Assembly: GCF_902167145.1 (NCBI RefSeq)
Contig: NC_050097.1
Coordinates: forward strand, 43,942,095 to 44,006,094
Length of the DNA: 64,000 nt
Direction of reading: 5' to 3'
Origin: Zea mays
Taxonomy: Eukaryota; Streptophyta; Magnoliopsida; Poales; Poaceae
Below, in pieces: positions 21,983-33,175 of this stretch. The notes under the pieces are model-generated. The model worked only from the letters and a program-made list of their open reading frames with translations, ran no database searches and was not told where the DNA came from. The translations under genes were made by a program, and so were the position numbers. Position 1 is the first letter of the stretch; each line of letters begins with the position of its first letter.

Positions 21983-23041
21983 TCAAAAGAAATTCCTAGA
22001 ATCAAGAATATTTAGCTCATGCCTAAGTTTGTTAAAAGTTTGTTCATCTAGTGGCTTGGTAAATATATCGGCTAATTGTTCCTTAGTCTTAATATATGCA
22101 ATCTCGATATCTCCCTTTTGTTGGTGATCCCTTAAGAAATGATACCGAATGGCTATGTGTTTAGTGCGGCTATGCTCAACGGGATTATCCGCCATGCGGA
22201 TTGCACTCTCATTATCACATAGAAGAGGAACTTTGGTTAATTTGTAACCGTAGTCCCTAAGGGTTTGCCTCATCCAAAGCAATTGCGCGCAACAATGACC
22301 TGCGGCAATATACTCGGCTTCGGCGGTAGAAAGAGCTATGGAATTTTGCTTCTTTGAAGCCCAAGACACCAAGGATCTTCCCAAGAACTGGCAAGTCTCC
22401 GATGTGCTCTTTCTATTAATCTTACACCCCGCCCAATCGGCATCCGAATAACCAATCAAATCATATGTGGATCCCCTAGGATAGCAAAGCCCAAACTTAG
22501 GAGTATAAACTAAATATCTCAAGATTCGTTTTACGGCCGTAAGGTGAGCTTCCTTAGGGTCGGCTTGGAATCTTGCACACATGCATACGGAAAGCATTAT
22601 ATCCGGTCGAGATGCACATAAATAGAGTAAGGAGCCTATCATCGACCGGTATACCTTTTGATCGACGGATTTACCTTCCGTGTCGAGGTCGAGATGCCCA
22701 TTTGTTCCCATGGGTGTCTTGATGGGCTTGGCATCCTTCATTCCAAACTTGTTTAGAATATCTTGAATATACTTCGTTTGGCTAATGAATGTGCCCTCTT
22801 GGAGTTGCTTCACTTGAAATCCCAAGAAATACTTCAACTCCCCCATCATAGACATCTCGAATTTCTGTGTCATGATCCTACTAAATTCTTCACATGTAGA
22901 CTCATTAGTAGACCCAAATATAATATCATCAACATAAATTTGGCATACAAACAAGTCATTGTCAAGAGTTTTAGTAAATAGAGTAGGATCGGCTTTTCCG
23001 ACTTTGAAGCTATTAGTGATAAGGAAATCTCTTAGGCATTC
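21983..23041 (-). pseudogene. Copia pol fragment (reverse transcriptase end and RNase H), copy A
   Basis: A clean reading frame encodes the C-terminal part of the Copia polyprotein. It has the RT catalytic YVDD (in [11 protein letters not shown]), the thumb region, and RNase H with YSDADWAG, the STAEAEY motif and the terminal DIFTKPL. The stop codon is at 21983. Upstream coding sequence is interrupted at 23041 by copy B. Codons beyond that point (23042-23188) belong to the LTR of copy B. The surviving fragment has no stop or frameshift. It groups with the SIRE/Maximus-lineage families Opie, Ji and Ruda of maize. Confidence 0.9.
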
Positions 23042-24315
23042 TGAAAGTCGCCTAGAGGGGGGTGAATAGGGCGAAACTGAAATTCTAAAAAAATAATCAC
23101 AACTACAAGCCGGGTTAGCGTTAGAAATATAATTGAGTCCGCGAGAGAGGGTGCAAAACAAATCGCAAGCGAATAAGGAGTGAGACACGAGGATTTGTTT
23201 TACCGAGGTTTGGTTCTCGCAAGCCTACTCCCCGTTGAGGTGGTCACAAAGACCGGGTCTCTTTCAACCCTTTCCCTCTCTCAAACGGTCCCTCGGACCG
23301 AGTGAGCTTTTCTTCTCAATCACTTGGAACACAAAGTTCCCACAAGGACCACCACAAGATTGGTGTCTCTTGCCTCAATTACAAGTGAGTTTGATCGCAA
23401 TGAAGAATCAAAGAAAGAATAAAGCAATCCAAGCGCAAGAGCTCGAAAGAACACAAGCAAATCTCTCTCACTAATCACTAGGGCGTTGTGTGGAGTTTGG
23501 AGAGGATTTGATCACTTGGGTGTGTCTAGAATTGAATGCTGGAGCTCTTGTAAGTAGTTGAAGTGGGAAAACTTAGATGACTTGAATGTGGGGTGGTTGG
23601 GGGTATTTATAGCCCCAACCACCAAACTAGCCGTTTGGTGGGGCTATCTGTCGTATGGTGCACCGGACAGTCCGATGCACACCGGACATGTCCGGTGCGC
23701 CAGCCACGTCACCAGGCCGTTGGGATTCGACCGTTGGAGCTTCTGACTTCTGGGCCCGCCTAGCTGTCCGGTGTACACCGGACAAGTACTGTATATTGTC
23801 CGGTGCACCTTCTCGCGCGTGCCTGACTTCTGCGCGCTTCTGGCGCGCATTAAATGCGTCTGCAGGTGACCGTTGGCGCGAAGTAGCCGTTGCTCTGCTG
23901 GTTCACCGGACAGTCCGGTGTACACCGGACATGTCCGGTGAAATATAGCGAAGCAAATTCCCGAAGCAGGCGAGTCTAGAGTTGCTCCCCCTGGGGCACC
24001 GGACAGTCCGGTGAATTATAGCGGAGCGGCTCTGGATTTTCCCGAAGGTGATGAGTTTGGCTTGGAGTCCTCTGGTGCACCGGACACTGTCCGGTGGCAC
24101 ACCGGACAGTCCGGTGCGCCAGACCAGGGCACACTTCGGATATCCCTTTGCTCTTTTGTTGAACCCAATACTTGGTCTTTTTATTGGCTAAGTGTGAACC
24201 TTTGGCACCTGTATAACTTGTACACTAGAGTAAACTAGTTAGTTCAATTATTTGTGTTGGGCAATTTAACCACCAAAATCATTTAGGAAATAGGTGTAAG
24301 CCTAATTCCCTTTCA
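23042..24315 (-). repeat. 3' LTR of Opie/Ji copy B
   Basis: 1274 bp with the same termini as the LTR of copy A and many internal substitutions and small indels relative to it. The TATA-like element is at 23611-23604. It carries the same CACCGGACAGTCCGGTG palindromes (23655-24115). Confidence 0.9.
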
Positions 24316-24889
24316 ATCTCCCCCTTTTTGGTGATTGATGCCAACACAAACCAAAGCAAGTATAGAAATATATAATTGAACTAGTTTGCATAATGTAAGT
24401 GCAAAGGTTGCTTGGAGTTGAGCCAATATAAATACTTATAAGATATGCATGGATTGTTTCTTCATTTTTAACATTTTGGACCACGCTTGCACCATATGTT
24501 TTGTTTTTGCAAATTCTTTTGTAAATCTTTTCAAAGTTCTTTTGCAAATAGTCAAGGGCAAATGAATAAGATTTTGCGAAGCATTTTCAAGATTTGAAAT
24601 TTTCTCCCCCTGTTTCAAATGCTTTTCCTTTGACTAAACAAAACTCCCCCTAAATGAAATCCTCCTCTTAGTGTTCAAGAGGGTTTTGATATATCAATTT
24701 TGAAATGCTACTTTCTCCCCCTTTTGAACACAATAAGATACCAATTTGAAATTTATCAATTGAGAATCATACCAATTTTAAAACTCTTTTTAAAATTAGG
24801 TGGTGGTGCGGTCCTTTTGCTTTGGGCTAATATTTTCTCCCCCTTTGGCATGAATCGCCAAAAACGGAGTCATTAGAGCCCTTGGAATT

Positions 24890-26508
24890 TGTCGGGGACC
24901 ATAATTAGGGGTACCCTCAAGGCTCCTAATTCTCAGCTGGTAACTCCCATCAGCACAAAGCTGCAAAGGCCTGATGGGTGCGACTAAGTCAGGGATCGGT
25001 CCATTCGAGGGACTCGATCACGCCTCGCCCGAGCCCAGCCTCGGGCAAGGGCAGCCGACCCCGGAGGATCTCCGTCTCGCCCGAGGCCCCCCTCCAGCGA
25101 CGAACAAACTTCCGGCTCGCCCGAGGCCCAGTCTTCACCAAGAAGCAACCCTGGCCAAATCGCCATGCCAACCGACCAAAACGCAGGGGCATTTAATGCA
25201 AAGGCGACCTGACACCTTTATCCTGACGCACGTCCTCCAGTCGACAGAGCCGAAGTGACCGCAGTCACTTCGCCGCTCCACTGATCGGCCTGACAAAAGG
25301 ACAGCGCCGCCTGCGCCGCTCCGACTGCTGTGCCACTCGACAGAGTGAGGCTGACAGGCAGTCAGGCCCGGCCTCAGGCACCATAGGAAACTCCGCTCTG
25401 CCCGACCCAGGGCTCGGACTCAGGCTCAGCCCCGGAAGACGGCGAACTCCGCTCCGCCCGACCCAGGGCTTGGACTTGGGCTCAGCCCCAGAAGACGGCA
25501 AACTCCGCTCCGCCCGACCCAGGGCTCGGACTTGGGCTCAGCCCTGGAAGACGGCGAACTCCGCTCCGCCCGACCCAGGGCTCGGACTTGGGCTCAGCCT
25601 CAGAAGACGGCGAACTCCGCTTCGCCCGACCCAGGGCTCGGACTTGGGCTTAGCCCCAGAAGACGACGAACTCCGCTTCGCCCGACCCCAGGGCTCGGAC
25701 TTAGCCCTGGCCTCAGCCGACGGTCTCCGCCTCGCCCGACCCAGGGGCTCGGACTCGACCTCGGCCATGGAAGACAGACTCGACCTCGACCTTGGAGAAG
25801 CCTCCACATCGCCCAACCTAGGGCACGGACCGACCACGTCAGCAGGAGGCGCCATCATTACCCTACCCCAAGCTGACTCAGGCTACTGGGAACAAGACCG
25901 GTGTCCCATCTGGCTCGCTCCACCAAACAAGTAATGATGGCACCCCGCATGCTCTCTGACGACGGCGGCTCTCAGCCCCCTTACGGAAGCAAGAGGACGT
26001 CAGCAAGGACTCAACAGCCCCGACAGCTGTCCTTCCGCCAGGCTCCAGCGCTCCTCCGACGGCCACGACACCACACGAACTGGGTGCCAAAACCTCTCCG
26101 GCTGCCACGATGGCATGTACTTAGGGCGCTAGCTCTCCTCCGCTAGACACGTAGCACTCTGCTACACCCCCCATTGTACACCTGGATCCTCTCCTTACGC
26201 CTATAAAAGGAAGGACCAGGGCCCTCTTACAGAGGGTGGGCCGCGCGGGGAAGATGATGGGACGGGCGCTCGCGTGAGGCCGCTCGCTCCCTCTCCCGCG
26301 TGGACGCTTGTAACCCCCTATTGCAAGCGCACCCGACCTGGGCGCGGGACAAACACGAAGGCCGCGGGATTTCCACCTCTCTCTCTCGCTCCGGCTGCCT
26401 ATTCTTCCCCCCTTCGTGCTCCGTCTCGCGCCGACCCATCTGGGCTGGGGCACGCGGCGACATTTTCACTCGTCAGCCGAGGGACCCCTCGGTCTCGAAA
26501 CGCCGACA
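24890..26508 (+). repeat. 5' LTR of Huck
   Basis: 1619 bp. TATA box CTATAAAAGG at 26211-26220. A 56-bp tandem repeat fills 25389-25700 (five full units and a partial sixth). By eye it differs from the 3' LTR at about 2% of aligned sites. Confidence 0.95.
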
Positions 26509-26510
26509 GT

Positions 26511-26528
26511 TGGCGCGCCAGGTAGGGG
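26511..26528 (+). promoter_or_regulatory. Huck primer-binding site
   Basis: TGGCGCGCCAGGTAGGGG begins two bases after the 5' LTR, where the tRNA primer pairs. The tRNA species was not assigned. Confidence 0.7.
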
Positions 26529-26604
26529 CCTGCTGCGTGTTGACGAACAGCTTCCCGTCAAGCTCCAGATGGGCAGTCTCCAGCAACCTTTCTAGCCCGG
26601 GACG

Positions 26605-28050
26605 GTGCTCCGTTTCGGGAGTCTTGAGTTCATGTCCCTCGACGGCAGCTACGACATGGTACTCCTTCCCCCGCCGTGCGACAGCGACAATGGCGACCGA
26701 CAGCCCGCCCGCCGGCGGCGGAATCAACGACGTGTTCCCCGCGTGGTGGAAGAACAACATTCGAGCTCACCCCGCCCTCTCCCCCGCCGACGGAGGAGGA
26801 GGCGGGGCAACCAAGGCCAAGCAGGAGGCGGCGCCTCGTCGGCTGTCGAGCGAGTCGACGGCGTCGGTGCCCCAACGGGGGGCGCGTCGGGCATCGACCT
26901 CGCGTTTGAGACGAAGACGAGCGTCGTCTCCCCGCAACACGCCAATTCCAAGCGAACGGACGACGCCAGCATGCTCGCGAAAGGCTTGCTGGGCGTCACC
27001 CTCGTACCTGTGACGACGGTGCAGTCAGTCCCTGACGTGACTTCGTCACCGCCCGTCGACCAAGAGGTACCCACCGGTTCCCATCTCACGCCTCTTGGAT
27101 TTAGCCTCGACCCGCCGAGCGGCTTCGCTTTGGCGGGCGCTCTCGTAGAGGCGAGTCCGAACCCTCTGGGGTATCGTATGCGGTCACCCTGGGACCGGCT
27201 GACGGACGTCTCGACCTACGGGCCCTCGGGGTCCGAGTAAGATGACGAGCCCGACTTCTGTTGGGACTTCTCCGGACTTGGTAACCCCAGTGCCGTGCGG
27301 GACTTCATGACCGCATGCGACTACTGCCTTTCCGACTGTTCCGACGGTAGCCGTAGCCTCGGCGACGAGGACTGCGGCCCAAGTCGCGAATGTTTCCACG
27401 TCGATCTAGGGGGTCCCTCCGAAGGTAACCATCTTGGTATGCCGAAGAACGGTGATCTCCCTAGGCCTGTGCCTCGCGTTGACATCCTACGGGAGCTAGC
27501 TGTGGTCCCCGTTCCGGCGGGGGGTCATGACCCACAACTCGAGCAAATCCGCGGGGTGCCGGCCAGGCTCGACGAGGGAGCGGGAGCACTTGAGCCGATC
27601 CGCCGGGACGTCGAGCAGGAATGGGCGGGCCAACCTCCGGCCGGAGAAATGCGTCATCTACCCCAGGGTATCCAGCACCGCATCGCCGACGATGTCAGGG
27701 TAAGGCCGCCACCCGCTTCCAGTGGGGTCGGCCAAAACCTGGCTGCAGCGGCAATGCTTCTCCGCGCGATGCCGGAGCCATCAACCACCGAGGGGCGGCG
27801 AATCCAGGGAGAGCTCAAGAATCTCCTGGAGGGCGCCGCGGTCCGATGGGCCGAAAGCTCCGCCTCCCGAAGGCAGGGGTACCCCTCGGAACATCGCGCT
27901 GCGACTTCCCGATTCATGCGGGAAGCCTTGGTCCACACTGGGCGCACGCGCAACACAGCGCCTGCGGCCCCGGGACGCCTCACCGCGACCGTCGGGCCAC
28001 CCGGGACGCAACGAGCACCATCACCGCGACCGTCGGGCCCACCTCGATGA
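26605..28050 (+). pseudogene. Huck leader / gag N-terminal region
   Basis: A single frame with one interrupting TAA (27238-27240). The first part is Arg- and Pro-rich; the second runs through DEPDFCWDFSGLGNPS and a Glu/Arg-rich helical region. After about 28050 this frame ends, and the gag core continues in another frame after further damage near 28.22-28.24 kb. The match to the Huck gag leader is from recognition, not alignment. Confidence 0.65.
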
Positions 28051-28232
28051 GAGGGTGCACCGAGGCTACCACCCCAGGCGTGGGGGACGCTACGACAGCG
28101 GGGAGGATCGGAGTCCCTCGCCCGAACCACCCGGTCCGCAGGCTTTCAGCCGTGCCATACGACGGGCGCCGTTCCCGACCCGGTTCTGAACCCCGACTAC
28201 TATCACAAAGTACTCGAGGGAGACGAGACCGG

Positions 28233-29842
28233 AACTGTGGCTTGCGGACTACCGGCTGGCCTGCCAACTGGGTGGGACGGACGATGACAACCTCATCATC
28301 CGCAACCTCCCCCTGTTCCTCTCCGACACCGCTCGTGCCTGGTTGGAGCACCTGCCTCCGGGGCAGATATCCAACTGGGACGACCTGATCCAAGCCTTCG
28401 CCGGCAATTTCTAGGGCACGTACGTGCGCCCTGGGAACTCTTGGGACCTCCGAAGCTGCCAGCAGCAGCCGGGAGAGTCTTTCCGGGACTACATCCAGCG
28501 ATTCTCGAAGCAACGCACCGAGCTGCCCAACATCACCGATTCGGATGTCATCGGCGCGTTCCTTGCCGGCACCACCTGCCGCTACCTGGTGAGCAAGCTG
28601 GGTCGCAAGACCCCCACCAGGGCGAGCGAGCTGATGGACATCGCCACCAAGTTCGCCTCTGGCCAGGAAGCGGTTGAGGCTATCTTCCGGAAGGACAAGC
28701 AGCCCCAGGGCCACCCACCGGAAGATGCCCCCGAGGCATCAACTCAGCGCGGCGCCAAGAAGAAGGGCAAGAAGAAGTCGCAAGCGAAACGCGACGCTGC
28801 CGACGCGGACCTTGTCGCCGCCGCCGAGTACAAGAACCCTCGGAAACCCCCCGGAGGTGCCAACCTCTTCGACAAGATGCTCAAGGAGCCGTGCCCCTAT
28901 CATCAGGGGCCCGTCAAGCACACCCTTGAGGAGTGCGCTATGCTTCGGCGCCACTTTCACAGGGCCGGGCCACCCGCGGAGGGTGGCAAGGCCCGCGACG
29001 ACGACAAGAGGGAGGATCACCAGGCAGGAGAGTTCCCCGAGGTCCGCGACTGCTTCATGATCTACGGTGGGCAAGCGGCAAACGCCTCGGCTCGGCACCG
29101 CAAGCAAGAGCATCGGGAGGTCTGTTCGGTGAAGGTGGCGGCACCAGTCTACCTAGACTGGTCCGACAAGCCCATCACCTTCGACCAAGCCAACCACCCC
29201 GACCACGTGCTGAGCCCGGGGAAATACCCGCTCATTGTCGACCCCGTCATCGGCGACGTCAGACTCACCAAGGTCCTCATGGACGGAGGCAGCAGCCTCA
29301 ACATCATCTACGTCGAGACCCTCGGGCTCCTGCGTGTTGATCTGTCCTCGGTCTGGGCAGGCGCTGCGCCTTTCCATGGGATCATCCCCAGGAAGCGCGT
29401 CCAGCCCCTCGGACAACTCGACCTTCCCGTCTGCTTCGGAACACCCTCCAACTTCCGAAGGGAGACCCTCACGTTCGAGGTGGTCGGGTTCCGAGGAACC
29501 TACCATGCAGTATTGGGGAGGCCATGCTACGCGAAGTTCATGGCCGTCCCCAACTACACCTACCTCAAGCTCAAGATGCCGGGCCCCAATGGGGTCATCA
29601 CCGTCGGCCCCACGTACAAACACGCGTTCGAATGCGACATGGAGTGCGTGGAGTACACCGAGGCCCTCGCCGAGTCCGAGACCCTCATCGCCAACCTGGA
29701 GAGCCTCTCTAAGGAGGTGCCATACGTGAAGCGTCACGCCGGCAACTTCGAGCCAGCGGAGACGGTTAAGTCCGTCCCCCTCGACCGCAGCGGCGATGCC
29801 TCCAAGCAGATCCGGATCGGCTCCGAGCTCGATCCCAAATAG
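28233..29842 (+). pseudogene. Huck gag core and protease
   Basis: The frame encodes the gag core (ELWLADYRLACQLGG, then DTARAWLEHLPPGQI, then a Lys-rich nucleocapsid region). An in-frame TAG interrupts it at 28412-28414, and a frameshift lies just upstream near 28.22-28.24 kb. Protease follows with the active-site MDGGSSLN near 29280. The frame ends at TAG 29840-29842. All stops from here to the integrase lie in one frame, so the original was one long gag-pol frame. Confidence 0.85.
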
Positions 29843-31486
29843 GAAGCAGTGCTCGTCGACTTTCTCCGCGCAAACGCCGACGTTTTCGCGTGGAGTCCCT
29901 CGGACATGCCCGGCATACCGAGGGATGTTGCCGAGCACTCGCTGGATATCCGAGCTGGAGCCCGACCCGTGAAGCAGCCTTTGCGCCGATTCGACGAAGA
30001 AAAGCGCAGAGCCATTGGCGAGGAGATCCACAAGCTAATGGTGGCAGGGTTTATCAAAGAGGTATTCCATCCCGAATGGCTTGCGAACCCTGTGCTTGTG
30101 AGAAAGAAAGGAGGGAAATGGTTGATGTGTGTAGACTACACTGGTCTAAACAAAGCATGTCCGAAGGTTCCCTACCCTCTGCCTCGCATCGATCAAATCG
30201 TGGATTCCACTGCTGGGTGCGAAACCCTGTCTTTCCTCGACGCCTACTCAGGGTATCACCAAATCAGGATGAAAGAGTCCGACCAGCTCACGACTTCTTT
30301 CATCACACCTTTCGGCATGTACTGTTATGTCACCATGCCGTTCGGCTTGAGGAATGCGGGTGCGACGTACCAGCGGTGCATGAACCATGTGTTCGGCGAA
30401 CACATTGGCCGGACGGTCAAGGCCTACGTCGATGACATCATAGTCAAGACGAGGAAAGCCTCCGACCTCCTTTCCGACCTTGAAGTGACATTCCGATGTC
30501 TCAAGGCGAAAGGTGTGAAGCTTAATCCCGAGAAGTGTGTCTTTGGGGTTCCCCGAGGCATGCTCTTGGGGTTCATCGTCTCCGAGCGGGGCATCGAAGC
30601 CAACTCGGAGAAGATTGCGGCCATCACCCGCATGGGGCCCATCAAGGACTTGAAAGGCGTACAGAGAGTCATGGGATGTCTTGCGGCTCTGAGCCGTTTC
30701 ATCTCACGCCTCGGCGAAAGAGGCCTGCCTCTGTACCGCCTCTTAAGGAAGGCCGAGTGCTTCACTTGGACCCCTGAGGCCGAGGAAGCCCTCGGGAACC
30801 TGAAGGCGCTCCTCACCAACGCGCCTGTCTTGGTGCCTCCCGCTGCCGGAGAAGCCCTCTTGATCTACGTCGCCGCGACCACTCAGGTGGTTAGCGCCGC
30901 GATCGTGGTTGAGAGACGAGAAGAAGGGCATGCATTGCCCATCCAGAGGCCAGTCTACTTCATCAGCGAGGTACTGTCCGAGACCAAGATCCGCTACCCA
31001 CAAGTTCAGAAGCTGCTGTACGCGGTGATCCTGACGCGGCGGAAGTTGCGACACTACTTCGAGTCTCACCCAGTAACTGTGGTGTCATCCTTCCCCCTGG
31101 GGGAGATCATCCAGTGCCGAGAGGCCTCGGGTAGAATCGCGAAGTGGGCGGTGGAAATCATGGGCGAAACAATCTCGTTCGCCCCTCGGAAGGCCATCAA
31201 GTCCCAGGTCTTGGCGGACTTCGTGGCTGAATGGGTCGACACCCAGCTCCCAACAGTTCCGATCCAGCCGGAACACTGGACCATGTTCTTCGACGGGTCG
31301 CTAATGAAGACAAGAGCCGGCGCAGGCCTACTCTTCGTCTCGCCCCTCGGAAAGCATCTACGCTACGTGCTACGCCTCCACTTCCCGACGTCCAACAATG
31401 TGGCTGAGTACGAGGCTCTGGTCAATGGGTTGCGGATCGCCATAGAGCTAGGGGTCCGACGCCTCGACGCTCGCGGTGACTCGTAG
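29843..31486 (+). pseudogene. Huck reverse transcriptase and RNase H
   Basis: RT has WLANPVLVRKKGGKW, the SFLDAYSGYHQI palm and catalytic YVDD at 30425-30436. A first, degenerate RNase H region follows (about 30810-31070). A second RNase H of the type carried by Tat/Ogre elements begins near 31270 (FFDGS, AGAG, NVAEYEAL, RGDS) and is interrupted by TAG at 31484-31486, directly after the third catalytic Asp. Confidence 0.9.
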
Positions 31487-32587
31487 CTCGTCATCGACCA
31501 AGTCATGAAGAACTCCCACTGCCGCGACCCGAAGATGGAGGCCTACTGCGATGAGGTTCGGCGCCTAGAAGACAAGTTCTACGGGCTCGAGCTCAACCAC
31601 ATCGCCCGGCGCTACAACGAGGCTGCGGACGAGCTGGCTAAAATAGCCTCGAGGCGAACAATGGTTCCCCCGGACGTCTTCTCCCAAGACCTGCATCAAC
31701 CCTCCGTCAAGATCGACGACACGTCCGAGCCCGAGGCACCCTCGGCTCAGCCCGAGGCACCCTCGGCTCAGCCCGAGGTACCCTCGGCTCAGTCCGAGGC
31801 ACCTTTGGCCCAACCCGAGGCACCCTCAGCTCGGCCCGAGGCACCCTCGGTTCAGCCCGAGGTACCCTCGGCCCCCGAGGGTGAGGCACTGCGCGTCGAG
31901 GAGGAGCGAAGCGGGGTCGCGCCTAATCAAAACTGGCAGACCCCGTACCTGCAGTATCTCCACCGAGGAGAGCTACCCCTCGACCGAGCCGAAGCTCGGC
32001 GGTTGGCGCGGCGCGCCAAGTCGTTCGTCTTGCTGGGAGATGGGAAGGAGCTCTACCACCGCAGCCCCTCAGGCATCCTCCAGCGATGCATTTCCATCGC
32101 CGAAGGCCAGCAGCTCCTACAAGAGATACACTCGGGGGCTTGCGGCCATCACGCCGCACCTCGGGCCCTTGTTGGAAACGCCTTCCGACAAGGTTTCTAC
32201 TGGCCGACGGCGGTGGCCGACGCCACTAGAATTGTCCGCACCTGCGAAGGGTGTCAGTTCTACGCGAAGCAGACCCACCTGCCCGCTCGGGCTCTGCAGA
32301 CGATACCCATCACCTGGCCTTTTGCTGTGTGGGGTCTGGACCTCGTCGGCCCCTTGCAGAAGGCACCCGGGGGCTACACGCACCTGTTGGTCGCCATCGA
32401 CAAATTCTTCAAGTGGATCGAGGTCCGACCCCTAAACAGCATCAGGTCCGAACAGGCGGTGGCATTCTTCACCAACATCATCCATCATTTTGGGGTCCCG
32501 AACTCCATCATCACCGACAACAGCACCAAGTTCACCGGCAGAAAGTTCCTGGACTTCTGCGAGGATCACCACATCCGGGTGGACTAG
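31487..32587 (+). pseudogene. Huck RNase H tail, Pro/Glu/Ala repeat and integrase core
   Basis: Begins with the last part of the second RNase H (AADELAK). About seven 8-residue repeats of the kind QPEAPSA follow (31730-31880). The integrase comes next: zinc-binding H..H and CEGCQ, first catalytic Asp in GLDLVGPL, second in IITDN. The frame stops at TAG 32585-32587 before the catalytic Glu. Confidence 0.9.
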
Positions 32588-33175
32588 GCAGCCGTGGCTC
32601 ACCCCATGACGAATGGGCAAGTAGAGCGTGCCAACGGCATGATTCTACAAGGACTCAAGCCTCGGATCTACAACGACCTCAACAAGTTTGGCAAGCGATG
32701 GATGAAGGAACTCCCCTCGGTGGTATGGAGCCTGAGGACAATGCCGAGCCGAGCCACGGGCTTCACGCCGTTCTTTCTAGTCTATGGGGCCGAGGTCATC
32801 TTGCCCACAGACTTAGAATACGGTTCCCCGAGGACGAGGGCCTATGCCGACCAAAGCAACCAAGCTAGTCGAGAAGACTCACTGGACCAGCTGGAAGAGG
32901 CTCGGGACATGGCCTTACTACACTCGGCGCGGTACCAGCAGTCCCTGCGACGCTACCACGCCCGAGGGGTCCGGTCCCGAGACCTCCAGGTGGGCGACCT
33001 GGTGCTTCGGCTGCGACAGGACGCCCGAGGGCGGCACAAGCTCACGCCTCCCTGGGAAGGGTCGTTCGTCATCGCCAAAGTTCTGAAGCCCGGAACGTAC
33101 AAGCTGGCCAACAGTCAAGGCGAGGTCTACAACAACGCTTGGAACATCCAACAGCTACGTCGCTTCTACCCTTAA
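32588..33175 (+). pseudogene. Huck integrase C-terminal part
   Basis: Contains the third catalytic residue (Glu in NGQVERANG) and the C-terminal domain with YHARGVRSRDLQVGDLVLR and a GTYKLA segment. It ends at TAA 33173-33175. Same frame as the upstream fragments. Confidence 0.9.

Larger units (their letters stand above)
19903..23041 (-). mobile_element. Opie/Ji-type Copia element, copy A (3' part)
   Basis: Minus-oriented. Seen here are its 3' LTR (19903-21177), a polypurine tract and untranslated region, and the C-terminal half of pol. It is cut at 23041 by copy B, which has the same family and orientation. The rest, including the 5' LTR, should lie beyond the right edge of the window. The five bases before the LTR are GTCGG, the expected half of its target duplication. 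Confidence 0.85.

Noticed and set aside
23042..23188. N-terminal extension of the copy A pol frame
   Set aside because: These codons are LTR sequence of the inserted copy B, not part of the RT.
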